The position numbers and the translations under genes were made by a program. The notes under the pieces are model-generated. The model made no database searches, was not told the DNA's origin, and saw only the letters and a program-made list of their open reading frames with translations. 34,391 nucleotides of DNA from contig CAYRQT010000022.1 in the NCBI GenBank assembly GCA_964426655.1, positions 1 through 34,391 on the forward strand, read 5' to 3'. The DNA comes from RGIG8306 sp964426655 (GTDB taxonomy: Bacteria > Bacillota > Clostridia > Lachnospirales > Lachnospiraceae). The number at the start of each line of letters is the position of its first letter. Position 1 is the stretch's first letter. Below are positions 23,076 through 30,838 of the stretch, one piece after another.

Positions 23076-24989
23076 ATGGGAAAGCCCAAAGGCAGAATAT
23101 GTATTCCGCTGCTGTGGATTTTTTTCCTGATGATGTTTTTGGGCATATGGATAAGACCAGTATCCGTAATGGCAGAAACACCCAGTGAAGTAATCCAGGA
23201 TGGCAGCGGAATTATTGTGTATACAGAGGCTCAGTTTGTGACAGCATTAAGAAACGGATCCTACAGCTGGATTTATCTGGGAGAGGACATTCAGATGACG
23301 GCCACCATTGGAGATGTGGCTCTCCGGGAAAACGGCCTGGTCATTTCCGGTATTAGTCCCAGTGATGAAACGGGCACCATTCACCAGCTGACCAGTTTTA
23401 CTTCTGATATTCACCTACGGGGAAAAGAGACAAATCTGACTTTTTATCAGATCCGGCTGCTGGTACGAAATTATTTTGGGGTCTATCGATACAATGGTTC
23501 TGCCACCTTTAGCGTGACCCTGGACCAGGTGCAGGCAGAGGCCTCCCAGATTTTTTACGGAGACGGCCACGGCAGCCTGCTGATCCGGGATTCAAAGATT
23601 TGGCTGAATAAGGTAAATGGTCAGGATGGGGAGCTGACAGAATATGGAACCAGTGTACGCTTTGAAGGAGAGGTTTCCGTGGTGAAAAACAGCACGGGAA
23701 ATTCCATCTTCTACCGGATGAATCGGATCGAGGTGGGGGAAAATGCAGTGGTGACCCTGGACCGGACAGCAGAGGCTGCCAGCAATATCCGGGCCATTTT
23801 CTATGATGAAGTGGAGATGGAACTGGAATCCGGTGCCCTTTTACAGGTGTATTCCTCCAGGGGTTTTTCTGACAATACCAATTCCGTTACCAATCTGACC
23901 ATTGGAGACGGAGCCAGGGCAGAATTTCACTACACCGGCACCGGCAGCTACAGCACGGATCAGGCCCTTAAGATCACCGGCACGTTAAGCCTTGGAAAGG
24001 AAGCTGTCTTTCTATACTATGACCGAAACACCTATAGCGACAGCGGCCTGCTCATTGTGAACCAGGTGAATTTTGGAGAGAGTAGCAGCTTTATTGTGCT
24101 CTGTCCGGATGTGCCTGCCATTAAAAGCAGCTCCACAGGTCTTTCCGGTACAGGCATAGGTTCTATTGGCTACCTGTTCAGCAGCCAGATTGGAAATGTC
24201 TATGATACCACAGCCCATGCGTATGTGGGCACAGAGGTAAATTATGACAAATGGTGGGTACAAAATGTTGCCTTTTCCCTAACGGCCTCCGGCTGGTCCG
24301 GCAGTGCCCCGGTTGTCACATCCTCTTATGTTGCAGAAGGAGCCATTTCCCCTGTGGCAGGGGCACCGGTGCCGGAGACTGCCCTGGATTCCGGCAATTT
24401 CGGACTGGCCAAAAGCGGGCAGGCCGCCTATGGGGTGGTAATTCTGGGGTTTGAAGCCAGAACGGATATTACCATCAGCAAGCAGGTGACTGGTGCTTAC
24501 GCAGATCCCCATAAATCCTTTACCTTTACCCTGTATTTAAAAGATGCCCAGGGCCAGCCTCTGCCGGAGGGGACCCAGCTGATGTATGTGGGTGGACGCC
24601 TGGTGGAAGATGGAGGCCCCGTTTTAGAAAACGGGGTGCTGACCCTTGGTGTGGCAGGAGAAGGGACTTTTACCTTACAGCATGGCCAGACCATTACTCT
24701 GGTAGGGGTTCAGGCCGCTTATATTCAGGTAGTGGAAGGGGCGGATGCCACCTATAGCGCTTACGTGGATGCAAATGGAGATGGCCAGTTTATATCCGGC
24801 AACGATACTGGTCTGCTGGCTGTGGAAGGATTGGAAATGCAGATGGATTATCGGAACGAAAGACTGATGGTGGTGCCCACAGGCATCTCTATAGAAGATT
24901 CCGGTGCCGTTCTGATGATTGTTCTTTGTGCCCTTAGTCTTTCTGGGCTTCTGGGGCTTAACTTTTTAAAAAAAAGGAGGAAACCATGA
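23076..24989 (+). CDS. Sortase-anchored pilus tip adhesin with pectate-lyase-like beta-helix domain
   Basis: A 637-residue surface protein. It has a signal peptide (about 1-33, hydrophobic core WIFFLMMFLGIWI, cleavage near VMA). A large repetitive beta-strand region (about 45-400) begins with an IVYTEAQFVTALRNGSYSWI motif like the pectate-lyase-type adhesive domain of Firmicute surface proteins. A pilin-type domain (about 467-595) has Lys in ISKQVTG, Glu in QVVEG and Asn in YRNER, laid out for an isopeptide bond. The C-terminus carries the sorting motif VPTGI (600-604), a hydrophobic helix and KKRRKP. First gene of the pilus operon, it overlaps the next by 4 bp. By position and size it corresponds to the ancillary/tip subunit (like Cpa) of FCT pili. 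Binding target unknown. Confidence 0.85.
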   Translation: MGKPKGRICIPLLWIFFLMMFLGIWIRPVSVMAETPSEVIQDGSGIIVYTEAQFVTALRNGSYSWIYLGEDIQMTATIGDVALRENGLVISGISPSDETGTIHQLTSFTSDIHLRGKETNLTFYQIRLLVRNYFGVYRYNGSATFSVTLDQVQAEASQIFYGDGHGSLLIRDSKIWLNKVNGQDGELTEYGTSVRFEGEVSVVKNSTGNSIFYRMNRIEVGENAVVTLDRTAEAASNIRAIFYDEVEMELESGALLQVYSSRGFSDNTNSVTNLTIGDGARAEFHYTGTGSYSTDQALKITGTLSLGKEAVFLYYDRNTYSDSGLLIVNQVNFGESSSFIVLCPDVPAIKSSSTGLSGTGIGSIGYLFSSQIGNVYDTTAHAYVGTEVNYDKWWVQNVAFSLTASGWSGSAPVVTSSYVAEGAISPVAGAPVPETALDSGNFGLAKSGQAAYGVVILGFEARTDITISKQVTGAYADPHKSFTFTLYLKDAQGQPLPEGTQLMYVGGRLVEDGGPVLENGVLTLGVAGEGTFTLQHGQTITLVGVQAAYIQVVEGADATYSAYVDANGDGQFISGNDTGLLAVEGLEMQMDYRNERLMVVPTGISIEDSGAVLMIVLCALSLSGLLGLNFLKKRRKP

Positions 24990-25501
24990 CAGAAACCCGC
25001 AAAGCCGTCTCGGCGTTCCTGCGGGAGCTACTGTACCTGGCCATTAAAATTCTGGGCATTGTACTGGTCTTTTTCCTGGTCTTTACCTTTATATATGGAG
25101 TGGGAAGAGTAACAGATGAATCTATGTCCCCAGCCATGCGGGAAGGGGATCTGGTCATCTTTTACCGATTGGATCAGGCCTACAGTGCAGGAGATGTGCT
25201 GCTGCTGGAATACGAAGGAAAGCGACAGATCCGACGGGTGGTGGCCGTGGCAGGGGATACAGTGGACATCACCGAAGAAGGCCTGTTCATCAATGGCGCC
25301 CTGCAGCAGGAACCCCATATCTTTGAAAGTACGGCCCGTTATGAAAATGACCTGGAACTTCCCCTGACAGTGGGAGAGGGGCAGGTCTTTGTCCTGGCAG
25401 ACGCCAGGGAAAACGCCACAGACAGCCGGGTATACGGCATTGTGGATACTCACGATACATTGGGAAAAGTCATAGCCCTGTTTAGACGACGGAATCTGTA
25501 A
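24986..25501 (+). CDS. Signal peptidase I-like pilus assembly factor, catalytic Lys replaced by Arg
   Basis: A 171-residue type I signal peptidase homologue with one N-terminal membrane helix (about 15-38). The serine box ESMSPAMREGD keeps the nucleophile (Ser46). In the general-base box the residue aligned with the catalytic Lys (xKRxxxxxGD) is Arg83, in QIRRVVAVAGD; the nearest Lys is Lys79. The final VLADARENATDSRVYG motif is intact. In streptococcal FCT pili the equivalent SipA/LepA (Spy0127) is needed for pilus polymerisation and has lost its dyad. A chaperone-like or altered-activity role is therefore plausible here. RBS is AAAGGAGG. The start overlaps the adhesin stop. Confidence 0.88.
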   Translation: MTETRKAVSAFLRELLYLAIKILGIVLVFFLVFTFIYGVGRVTDESMSPAMREGDLVIFYRLDQAYSAGDVLLLEYEGKRQIRRVVAVAGDTVDITEEGLFINGALQQEPHIFESTARYENDLELPLTVGEGQVFVLADARENATDSRVYGIVDTHDTLGKVIALFRRRNL

Positions 25502-25563
25502 GGCGCCTTAGGAGGCAGTTTCCCTGGATATAATATTTATCATTCTTTAGAAGGAGAACACAC

Positions 25564-26787
25564 ATGAAAGTATGGAAAACAACTCGTAAATTTTTTGCAC
25601 TGGTTCTGGCCATGGCCTTAAGCTTTGGCATGTTCACCACTGCCTTTGGAGGGACTGCGACATCCCCCGCTGAGGCAGTGATCACAAAAGTTTTGCAGAT
25701 GCCGGAAGGCACCACCACACCCAATGCCCATTTTGAATTTGAAATCACAAAGGTGAGTCTGGACGGCCAGACCGGTGAGGCTGCTTTAGCCCAGATGCCG
25801 GACCTGGCAGATGTGACCATTAACTTCACTGGGACAGACACAGGCAGTGTTGTGGCAGGCTTGAAGCAGGTCATAGTAGAAAGTGGAAATATTCTGGCAG
25901 GGGTTACCTGGACCCAGACCGGTGTTTTTAAATATAAAGTTGTGGAAACAGAAGGCACATATATCACATCCACCGGAGAAACCATGACCTATTCTCCCGC
26001 TTCCTATGAAGTCGCTGTATTGGTGAATTACGATGCGGCTACAGACACTTACTTTGCAGAGCAGGTTACGGCAATCATTGGCACAGAAGACACTTCCGCA
26101 CAGGATGTGGGCACAAAGGTAGATGCTACCCCCGGTGCAGGCGGCATGGTCTTTACCAATACCTTCACAAAGGTACTTGGGGGACCTGATCCGGATGACA
26201 GTGTTCTCTCCATCAGCAAGGAAGTGGCTGGAGACTATGCAGATCCTCAGAAATACTTCCCTTTTACCCTGACCGTGAACAAGGCAGCGACATTGTCCTC
26301 CACTGTTACCTATAAGGTATATGTACTGGATGCAGCCGGTACTGTTGTCACATCCACCAATCATGCGGATGAAAATCATATCAAAAGCGATGGCACAGAA
26401 AACTACATTGAAGTGACATCCGGGGTACCCATTGTGGTCAGCTTAAAAGATGGGGAACGGTTGTCCTTTGTGGATATGGCCGTGGGCACCAGCTATACGG
26501 TTATGGAGCAGGCCAATGTGTCCTATACCCCCAGCGCAGTGGTGGTGGTAAACGGCGCAACCCCTCAGACCCTTACAGGTAGCGCAAATTCCGCTTTAAC
26601 AGTTGGAGAAAATCTGATTGGGGAAAGTACCAATACCGTAGACTTTACCAATACCAGCACCACAGTGGCGCCCACCGGTATCACCCTGAATCAGGTGCCC
26701 TTTATTGTGATGATCGGCCTGGCCGTGGCAGCATTAGGCTGTTATGTGTGGGTAAAGACCAGAAAAAGAGAGTCTGAACAGGAATAA
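25564..26787 (+). CDS. Major pilin, FctA/Spy0128-like, with two predicted isopeptide domains
   Basis: A 407-residue secreted shaft pilin. A signal peptide (1 to about 29) is followed by an FctA-type domain (about 36-203) with Lys42, Glu128 in YKVVETEG and Asn199 in VFTNTF as the likely Lys-Glu-Asn isopeptide triad. A second domain (about 214-365) has Lys219 in ISKEVAG, Glu315 in YTVMEQ and Asn363 in DFTNTS. The C-terminal sorting signal is APTGI (369-373), a hydrophobic helix and KTRKRE. The second domain closely resembles the last domain of the tip protein. RBS is GAAGGAG. The lysine used for intersubunit linkage is not certain; Lys203 just after FTNTF is one candidate. Confidence 0.9.
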   Translation: MKVWKTTRKFFALVLAMALSFGMFTTAFGGTATSPAEAVITKVLQMPEGTTTPNAHFEFEITKVSLDGQTGEAALAQMPDLADVTINFTGTDTGSVVAGLKQVIVESGNILAGVTWTQTGVFKYKVVETEGTYITSTGETMTYSPASYEVAVLVNYDAATDTYFAEQVTAIIGTEDTSAQDVGTKVDATPGAGGMVFTNTFTKVLGGPDPDDSVLSISKEVAGDYADPQKYFPFTLTVNKAATLSSTVTYKVYVLDAAGTVVTSTNHADENHIKSDGTENYIEVTSGVPIVVSLKDGERLSFVDMAVGTSYTVMEQANVSYTPSAVVVVNGATPQTLTGSANSALTVGENLIGESTNTVDFTNTSTTVAPTGITLNQVPFIVMIGLAVAALGCYVWVKTRKRESEQE

Positions 26788-26816
26788 AGTGAAAGGGACG
26801 GGAAGGAGGATGAGAG

Positions 26817-27812
26817 ATGCATATCAGTAAAATAGGAAGAAAGAGTATACAGGGGATTCATACCCTGCTGGATACCTGTTTTCTGGTGCTGATTTTGCTG
26901 CTTCTGGCTTTTGGGGGCTATGTGATCTGGGATGCCCGCCAGATTTATGGAGAAGCCTCCTCCACCCGGTATGAGCTTTATAAACCCAGGGAAGAAGACG
27001 GGGGCCTCTCTTTTGGGGCCCTGCAGCAAATCAATCCGGAAGTGATGGCCTGGCTGACCATTTATGGCACAGAGATCGATTATCCCATTGCCCAGGCCAC
27101 AGACAACAGCAAATATGTAAACACCAATATTCAGGGGGAGTATGCCCTCTCCGGCAGCATTTTTCTGGATTACAGGAATGCAGCCGATTTCAGCGATTTT
27201 AACAGCATTGTATACGGGCATCATATGGCAGAGCACAAGATGTTTGGAGACCTGGAATTTTTTCAGGGGGAGGACTATTTTGCAGCGCATTCCTATGGGA
27301 ATCTGTATTACAATGGAAAAGACCACGGCATAGAGCTTATTGCCTATATTCATGCAGATGCCTATGATTTTACCCTTTTCTCCCCGGCAATGCAGGGGGA
27401 AGCGGCAGCAGAAACCTATCTGACGTATCTTCTGGAGCTGGCCACGTACCGGCGGGATGTGGAAGTCACCACGAAAGACCGGCTGATTCTTCTGACCACC
27501 TGTTCGGGAGAAAGCACCAATGGAAGGCATGTGGTTCTGGGAAGGATCACGGATACGGTGTATGCAAATCCCTATGAGGATCTGTCAGGGGCTGAAAAAA
27601 ACGGCACATCTGCCATTGGCAGCACGGACCGGCAGGATCTGGGCTGGGACAGTTTGCCTGCCATCTTCTGGCAGCTTCTGGGCCTCTTTGTTTTACTGGT
27701 CCTCTGTGCCGCGATTTGTAAATATTGGACATATAGAAAAAGAAAAAATAAAGAAAAAAGCAGGGAAGATGAATGGCAAAGGAAAAAAGAAGAATACTGC
27801 AGACCCTGTTAA
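26817..27812 (+). CDS. Class B sortase, pilus polymerase
   Basis: A 331-residue membrane transpeptidase. An N-terminal helix (about 16-38) is followed by the sortase B fold: NPEVMAWLTIYGTEIDYPI (about 73-91), the catalytic His135 in YGHHM, Cys229 in LTTCS and Arg237 in GRHVV. A second hydrophobic helix near the C-terminus (about 285-305) and a charged tail follow. Its place after the major pilin and the VPTG/APTG sorting motifs match the class B sortase (Spy0129 type) that polymerises FCT pili through (E/Q)VPTG signals. RBS is GGAAGGAGG. It overlaps the basal pilin gene by 40 bp. Confidence 0.93.
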   Translation: MHISKIGRKSIQGIHTLLDTCFLVLILLLLAFGGYVIWDARQIYGEASSTRYELYKPREEDGGLSFGALQQINPEVMAWLTIYGTEIDYPIAQATDNSKYVNTNIQGEYALSGSIFLDYRNAADFSDFNSIVYGHHMAEHKMFGDLEFFQGEDYFAAHSYGNLYYNGKDHGIELIAYIHADAYDFTLFSPAMQGEAAAETYLTYLLELATYRRDVEVTTKDRLILLTTCSGESTNGRHVVLGRITDTVYANPYEDLSGAEKNGTSAIGSTDRQDLGWDSLPAIFWQLLGLFVLLVLCAAICKYWTYRKRKNKEKSREDEWQRKKEEYCRPC

Positions 27813-28474
27813 GCTGGGGCTTCAGACTGCTTTTCCCGGTGGGGCTGTGGTGCTTCATGCTGACAGGGCCTGCTTTTGGAGCATCGCCCCAGGTTACGTT
27901 GCATGTGGAGCAGATCTTACTCCATGAAGACGGATGTGAAAGCGGCCTTTTAAAAACCTTCTCTTACACACTGGATGCCACCACGGAAAATGCCCCCATG
28001 CCGGAGGGGTGTACCAGTGGCTCGTATAGCTTCACACTGACAGGCAGTTGTTCCAGAGAACTAGGCCCCCTCACATTTACAAATCCAGGACTGTATACCT
28101 ACGTGTTGCGGCAGGTGGGAGGAGAAGTGCAGACCAGAGATGGCAGTGAGGACCAGGCCTTTTACATACAGATTCATGTAAAAGAGGATGCCTCTGTTAT
28201 GATGACCATTCAGGAATCGGGAGGGGGAAAAGTAGAGGTAATTGTTTTTTCCACACTGGTGCTGGGGGCAGCAGAAGAGGGAACAGACACTGTGGCGCCT
28301 ACAGAAACAGAGGAACCCGGAGAAGCAGGCGGCGCCGGCACAGGAGATACCTTTCCGCTGAAAACCTACTGGGGTCTGCTTTTAGGGGCAGGAAGTCTCT
28401 GTATCATGTTTTTCTGGCTGTTTTGGAGAAGAAAAAAAGAAAATGGGGAAGAAGAGGAAAAAACAGGTCAATAA
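27773..28474 (+). CDS. Small FctA-like basal/minor pilin with atypical C-terminus
   Basis: A 233-residue secreted protein. A basic N-terminus and hydrophobic segment (about 12-36, ending TGPAFGA) form a signal peptide. One FctA-like domain (about 40-165) carries the PMPEG, LGPLTFTNPGLYTYVLRQVGG and QAFYIQIHVKED segments. The strand that should end in FTNT reads VIVFSTLV, so the isopeptide Asn seems lost. A Thr/Glu/Pro/Gly linker follows, then GTGDTFPL instead of a clear xPxTG motif, a hydrophobic helix and a KKK-rich charged tail. It is the counterpart of FctB by position. How it is anchored is unclear. The start has GGGAAG upstream, inside the sortase gene. Confidence 0.8.
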   Translation: MAKEKRRILQTLLSWGFRLLFPVGLWCFMLTGPAFGASPQVTLHVEQILLHEDGCESGLLKTFSYTLDATTENAPMPEGCTSGSYSFTLTGSCSRELGPLTFTNPGLYTYVLRQVGGEVQTRDGSEDQAFYIQIHVKEDASVMMTIQESGGGKVEVIVFSTLVLGAAEEGTDTVAPTETEEPGEAGGAGTGDTFPLKTYWGLLLGAGSLCIMFFWLFWRRKKENGEEEEKTGQ

Positions 28475-28489
28475 TGGCCTGTTTTTTTA
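28458..28489 (+). terminator. Rho-independent terminator of the pilus operon
   Basis: AAAACAGG and CCTGTTTTTTT flank a 10-base loop. The stem overlaps the end of the last pilus gene. Confidence 0.75.
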
Positions 28490-28613
28490 TGTGATTGTGA
28501 AATGGGGAAAGAGAAGAAATCCTTGTCCAAAAGGGAAAGAAATAACTTTTTGGAGAAGAAATTGGTTTTTTTTCTGTTATACCGATAGGAGAGGCAAAAA
28601 TTTTTTAATATAT

Positions 28614-28631
28614 AGTTAGTCAAATCTAACT
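28614..28631. promoter_or_regulatory. Inverted-repeat operator before the broken ECF/ABC locus
   Basis: AGTTAG-TCAAAT-CTAACT has perfect 6-bp arms. It starts right at an AT-rich -10-like stretch (TAATATATA, 28606-28614) and is followed by AAAGGAG and the MptD start codon. The size and shape suit a DtxR-like metal regulator or a TetR-type repressor. Which one cannot be decided here. Confidence 0.6.
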
Positions 28632-28643
28632 GAAAGGAGCACT

Positions 28644-28990
28644 ATGTCCAGAATGAAGCAGGAAGAAAAGCTGTCCGGAAAGGACCTGATTCACATAGGC
28701 GTCTTTGCGGCCATCTACTTTGTCTTAAGTTTTGTTGGCATGTTCCTGGCCATCATTCCCATTTGCTGGATTTTAATGCCGGGTATTGTTGCCGTGCTGG
28801 GGGCTATCCCCTACATGTACCTTTGCGGGGCTGTACAAAAGCCGGGGGCCATTTTTCTTATGGGAGGGGTAACCGGTATGATTTATTATCTTACAGGGCA
28901 GCTTACTGTCATGATCCTTCTCACCTTTGGCATCGGATGCCTGGCAGCAGAACTGGTGCGCGGCATCACGCACTATACTGGTTTCCGGGG
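28644..28990 (+). pseudogene. MptD-type ECF transporter S component, 3' truncated
   Basis: The first about 115 residues are an intact start of an MptD/Trep_Strep family membrane substrate-binding protein, with KLSGKDLIHIGVFAAIYFVLSF and four hydrophobic segments to about residue 110 (AAELVRGITHYTGF). Downstream of about 28985-28998 the frame turns into low-plausibility sequence to a stop at 29216, while another frame becomes an ABC ATPase. The family normally has further membrane segments and is followed by ECF T and A components and two ABC exporter genes. All of those are missing. This is best read as the left flank of an internal deletion. The resulting 190-residue product is unlikely to work. 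Confidence 0.8.
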
Positions 28991-29542
28991 GAAATCAATA
29001 TTAAAGATTTTACCTGCGAAAGCCTTCTGGATAATTTCAGCATGGTTTTTCAGTCCGTGTATCTGTTTCACGATACCATCAAAAACAACATCCGATTCGG
29101 AAGGCCCGAAGCCACGGATGAGGAAATTTACCGGGCAGCCAAAATGGCCCGCTGTCATACCTGCATCCAGGAAATGCCAGATGGATACGAGACCATGGTG
29201 GGAGAAGGGGGGATAACTTTGTCCGGGGGGGAAAAGCAGAGAATTTCCATTGCCAGGGCCATCCTGAAAAACGCACCGGTGATTTTACTGGATGAAGCCA
29301 CTGCCAGTGTGGATCCGGAAAACGAGCATCTGATTCAGCAGGCCATTTATGAACTGATGAAAGACAAAACAGTGATAATGATTGCCCACAGACTGCCCAC
29401 CATTACCCGGGCGGATAGGATTCTTGTGGTGAATGAAGGGCGTATTGTTCAGGAAGGCAGACATGAAGAGCTGATTCTACAGGAGGGGATTTACAGAGCA
29501 TTTCTTCAGGTGAGAGAAAGAGCAGAGGGGTGGCAGATCTGA
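28988..29542 (+). pseudogene. 3' remnant of an ABC exporter ATPase gene
   Basis: From GEINIKDFTCESLLDNFSMV onward the sequence matches the C-terminal ATPase half of an ABC-type permease/ATPase: Q-loop VFQSVYLFHDTI, signature LSGGEKQR, Walker B VILLDEATASVDPE and H-loop IAHRL, ending normally at 29542. The Walker A, all membrane segments and a start codon are gone. It joins the MptD fragment out of frame. The subfamily resembles the paired exporter-like ATPases found beside MptD genes, so one deletion of several genes explains both fragments. Confidence 0.85.
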
Positions 29543-29585
29543 GCAAGAGGCGGGAAAGGCAGAAAAGAAGAATGTCTGAAGTATA

Positions 29586-29614
29586 TTGATTTATAATACA
29601 AATAATAGTATAAT
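29586..29614 (+). promoter_or_regulatory. Sigma-A promoter of the c-di-GMP gene pair
   Basis: TTGATT (29586-29591), 17 bp, TATAAT (29609-29614), followed by an AT-rich leader of about 90 bases to the GTG start. A second isolated TATAAT lies at 29682-29687 without a -35. Confidence 0.72.
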
Positions 29615-29704
29615 TACACACAAACAACTGGAAAAGAAAAGAATTATGTGAAAATTATAACATTTATTTTTTGAATTTCAATATAATACAGGAGGATTTC
29701 CCCC

Positions 29705-30793
29705 GTGCAATTGTGGAATACCGTTTCATTAAATATAACGATGTTGCTCCTGCTGAGCATTGTGCTGTATATTGCAGTACAGCGTTTGGATGTGCACAAT
29801 CGATTTAATAAAATTTTCCTGTTGACCTGTGTCATGGTGCTGCATGCACTGGTACTGGAGGTCATCCTGACGCTGTTTTACGAAAAACCGTATTCTCGGC
29901 TGTCTTTTTTAATCCGGTTGCTCTATGCCGTCCTTTTTTCCATTACACCGGTACTGGCATATTTCTGGCCCATGTTTTCCGGAGTGCTCACCGGAGACGA
30001 CAGTTCCAAAATCAGACTGGTGCGGCCGGGCATTTTGGTTCCGGCAGTCATTCTGGTGCTGATGTCCGCTGCTTCCATTTACTGGAACCTGATTTATTAT
30101 GTGGATGATCAGGGCATATATTACCGGGGCCCCCTGTTTTTTCTGGTGGCGCTGATTACAGATGGGTATATGTTCTATAGTGCAGGGATTCTGGTCTGGA
30201 GAAGAAAACGGCTTTTCAAAAATGAACTGTACATTTTACTGGCCATTTCCCTGCTTCCTCTTTTTGGAGGAATGCTGCAGGCAGTATTTTATGGGACACT
30301 CCTTATGTGGGGCTTTACTTCCGGTGCGCTGATTGTGATGTATGTGTATTTGCAGGAGAGAATGATTCAGATTGACGTTTTGACTGGAGCATGGACCAGA
30401 AGGTCTTTGCAACAGCATTTTACCCACTACAGGAATACGCCCTTTTACCTCTTCTACATGGACCTGGACGATTTTAAAAAAATCAATGATCGTTTTGGAC
30501 ACTTGGAGGGAGATCGGGCCTTACGGGAATTTTCCCGAATTATGCAGGGAATTTTGAGGGAAGGGGATATTTTTGCACGGATGGGCGGGGATGAATTTAT
30601 TTTGGTATCCCAGGTCAGAAACGGGGAGGATCCCGCTGCTGTGGTGAAAAAAATTCACAGTGCACTGGAAGCCTATAATGAGGAGGCCCTTAAGCCTTAT
30701 GTGATTAGCTGCAGTGTGGGTGCCATGGAATATGATGGGACATATGACCTGTCCATTGCATTGGACAGAGTGGATGAAATTATGTATGCATAA
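29705..30793 (+). CDS. Membrane diguanylate cyclase (GGDEF domain)
   Basis: A 362-residue protein. Seven or so hydrophobic segments (about 8-220, a 7TM-type sensor) are followed by a GGDEF domain (about 222-362). The active-site GGDEF is at 294-298. An RxxD inhibitory site, Arg285-Asp288, lies exactly five residues before it, so product feedback is likely. DVLTGAWTRRS and YMDLDDFKKINDRFGHLEGD match the cyclase core with its metal-binding Asp. The C-terminus ends at DEIMYA, shorter by the last helix than most relatives. The start is GTG with AGGAGG ten bases upstream. It is 45 bp before an EAL gene, forming a synthesis/degradation pair for c-di-GMP. Confidence 0.92.
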   Translation: MQLWNTVSLNITMLLLLSIVLYIAVQRLDVHNRFNKIFLLTCVMVLHALVLEVILTLFYEKPYSRLSFLIRLLYAVLFSITPVLAYFWPMFSGVLTGDDSSKIRLVRPGILVPAVILVLMSAASIYWNLIYYVDDQGIYYRGPLFFLVALITDGYMFYSAGILVWRRKRLFKNELYILLAISLLPLFGGMLQAVFYGTLLMWGFTSGALIVMYVYLQERMIQIDVLTGAWTRRSLQQHFTHYRNTPFYLFYMDLDDFKKINDRFGHLEGDRALREFSRIMQGILREGDIFARMGGDEFILVSQVRNGEDPAAVVKKIHSALEAYNEEALKPYVISCSVGAMEYDGTYDLSIALDRVDEIMYA

Positions 30794-30838
30794 AAAAGGG
30801 GAAAAAAGCAGGTAATGTAGGAATAGAACGGGGGGAAA

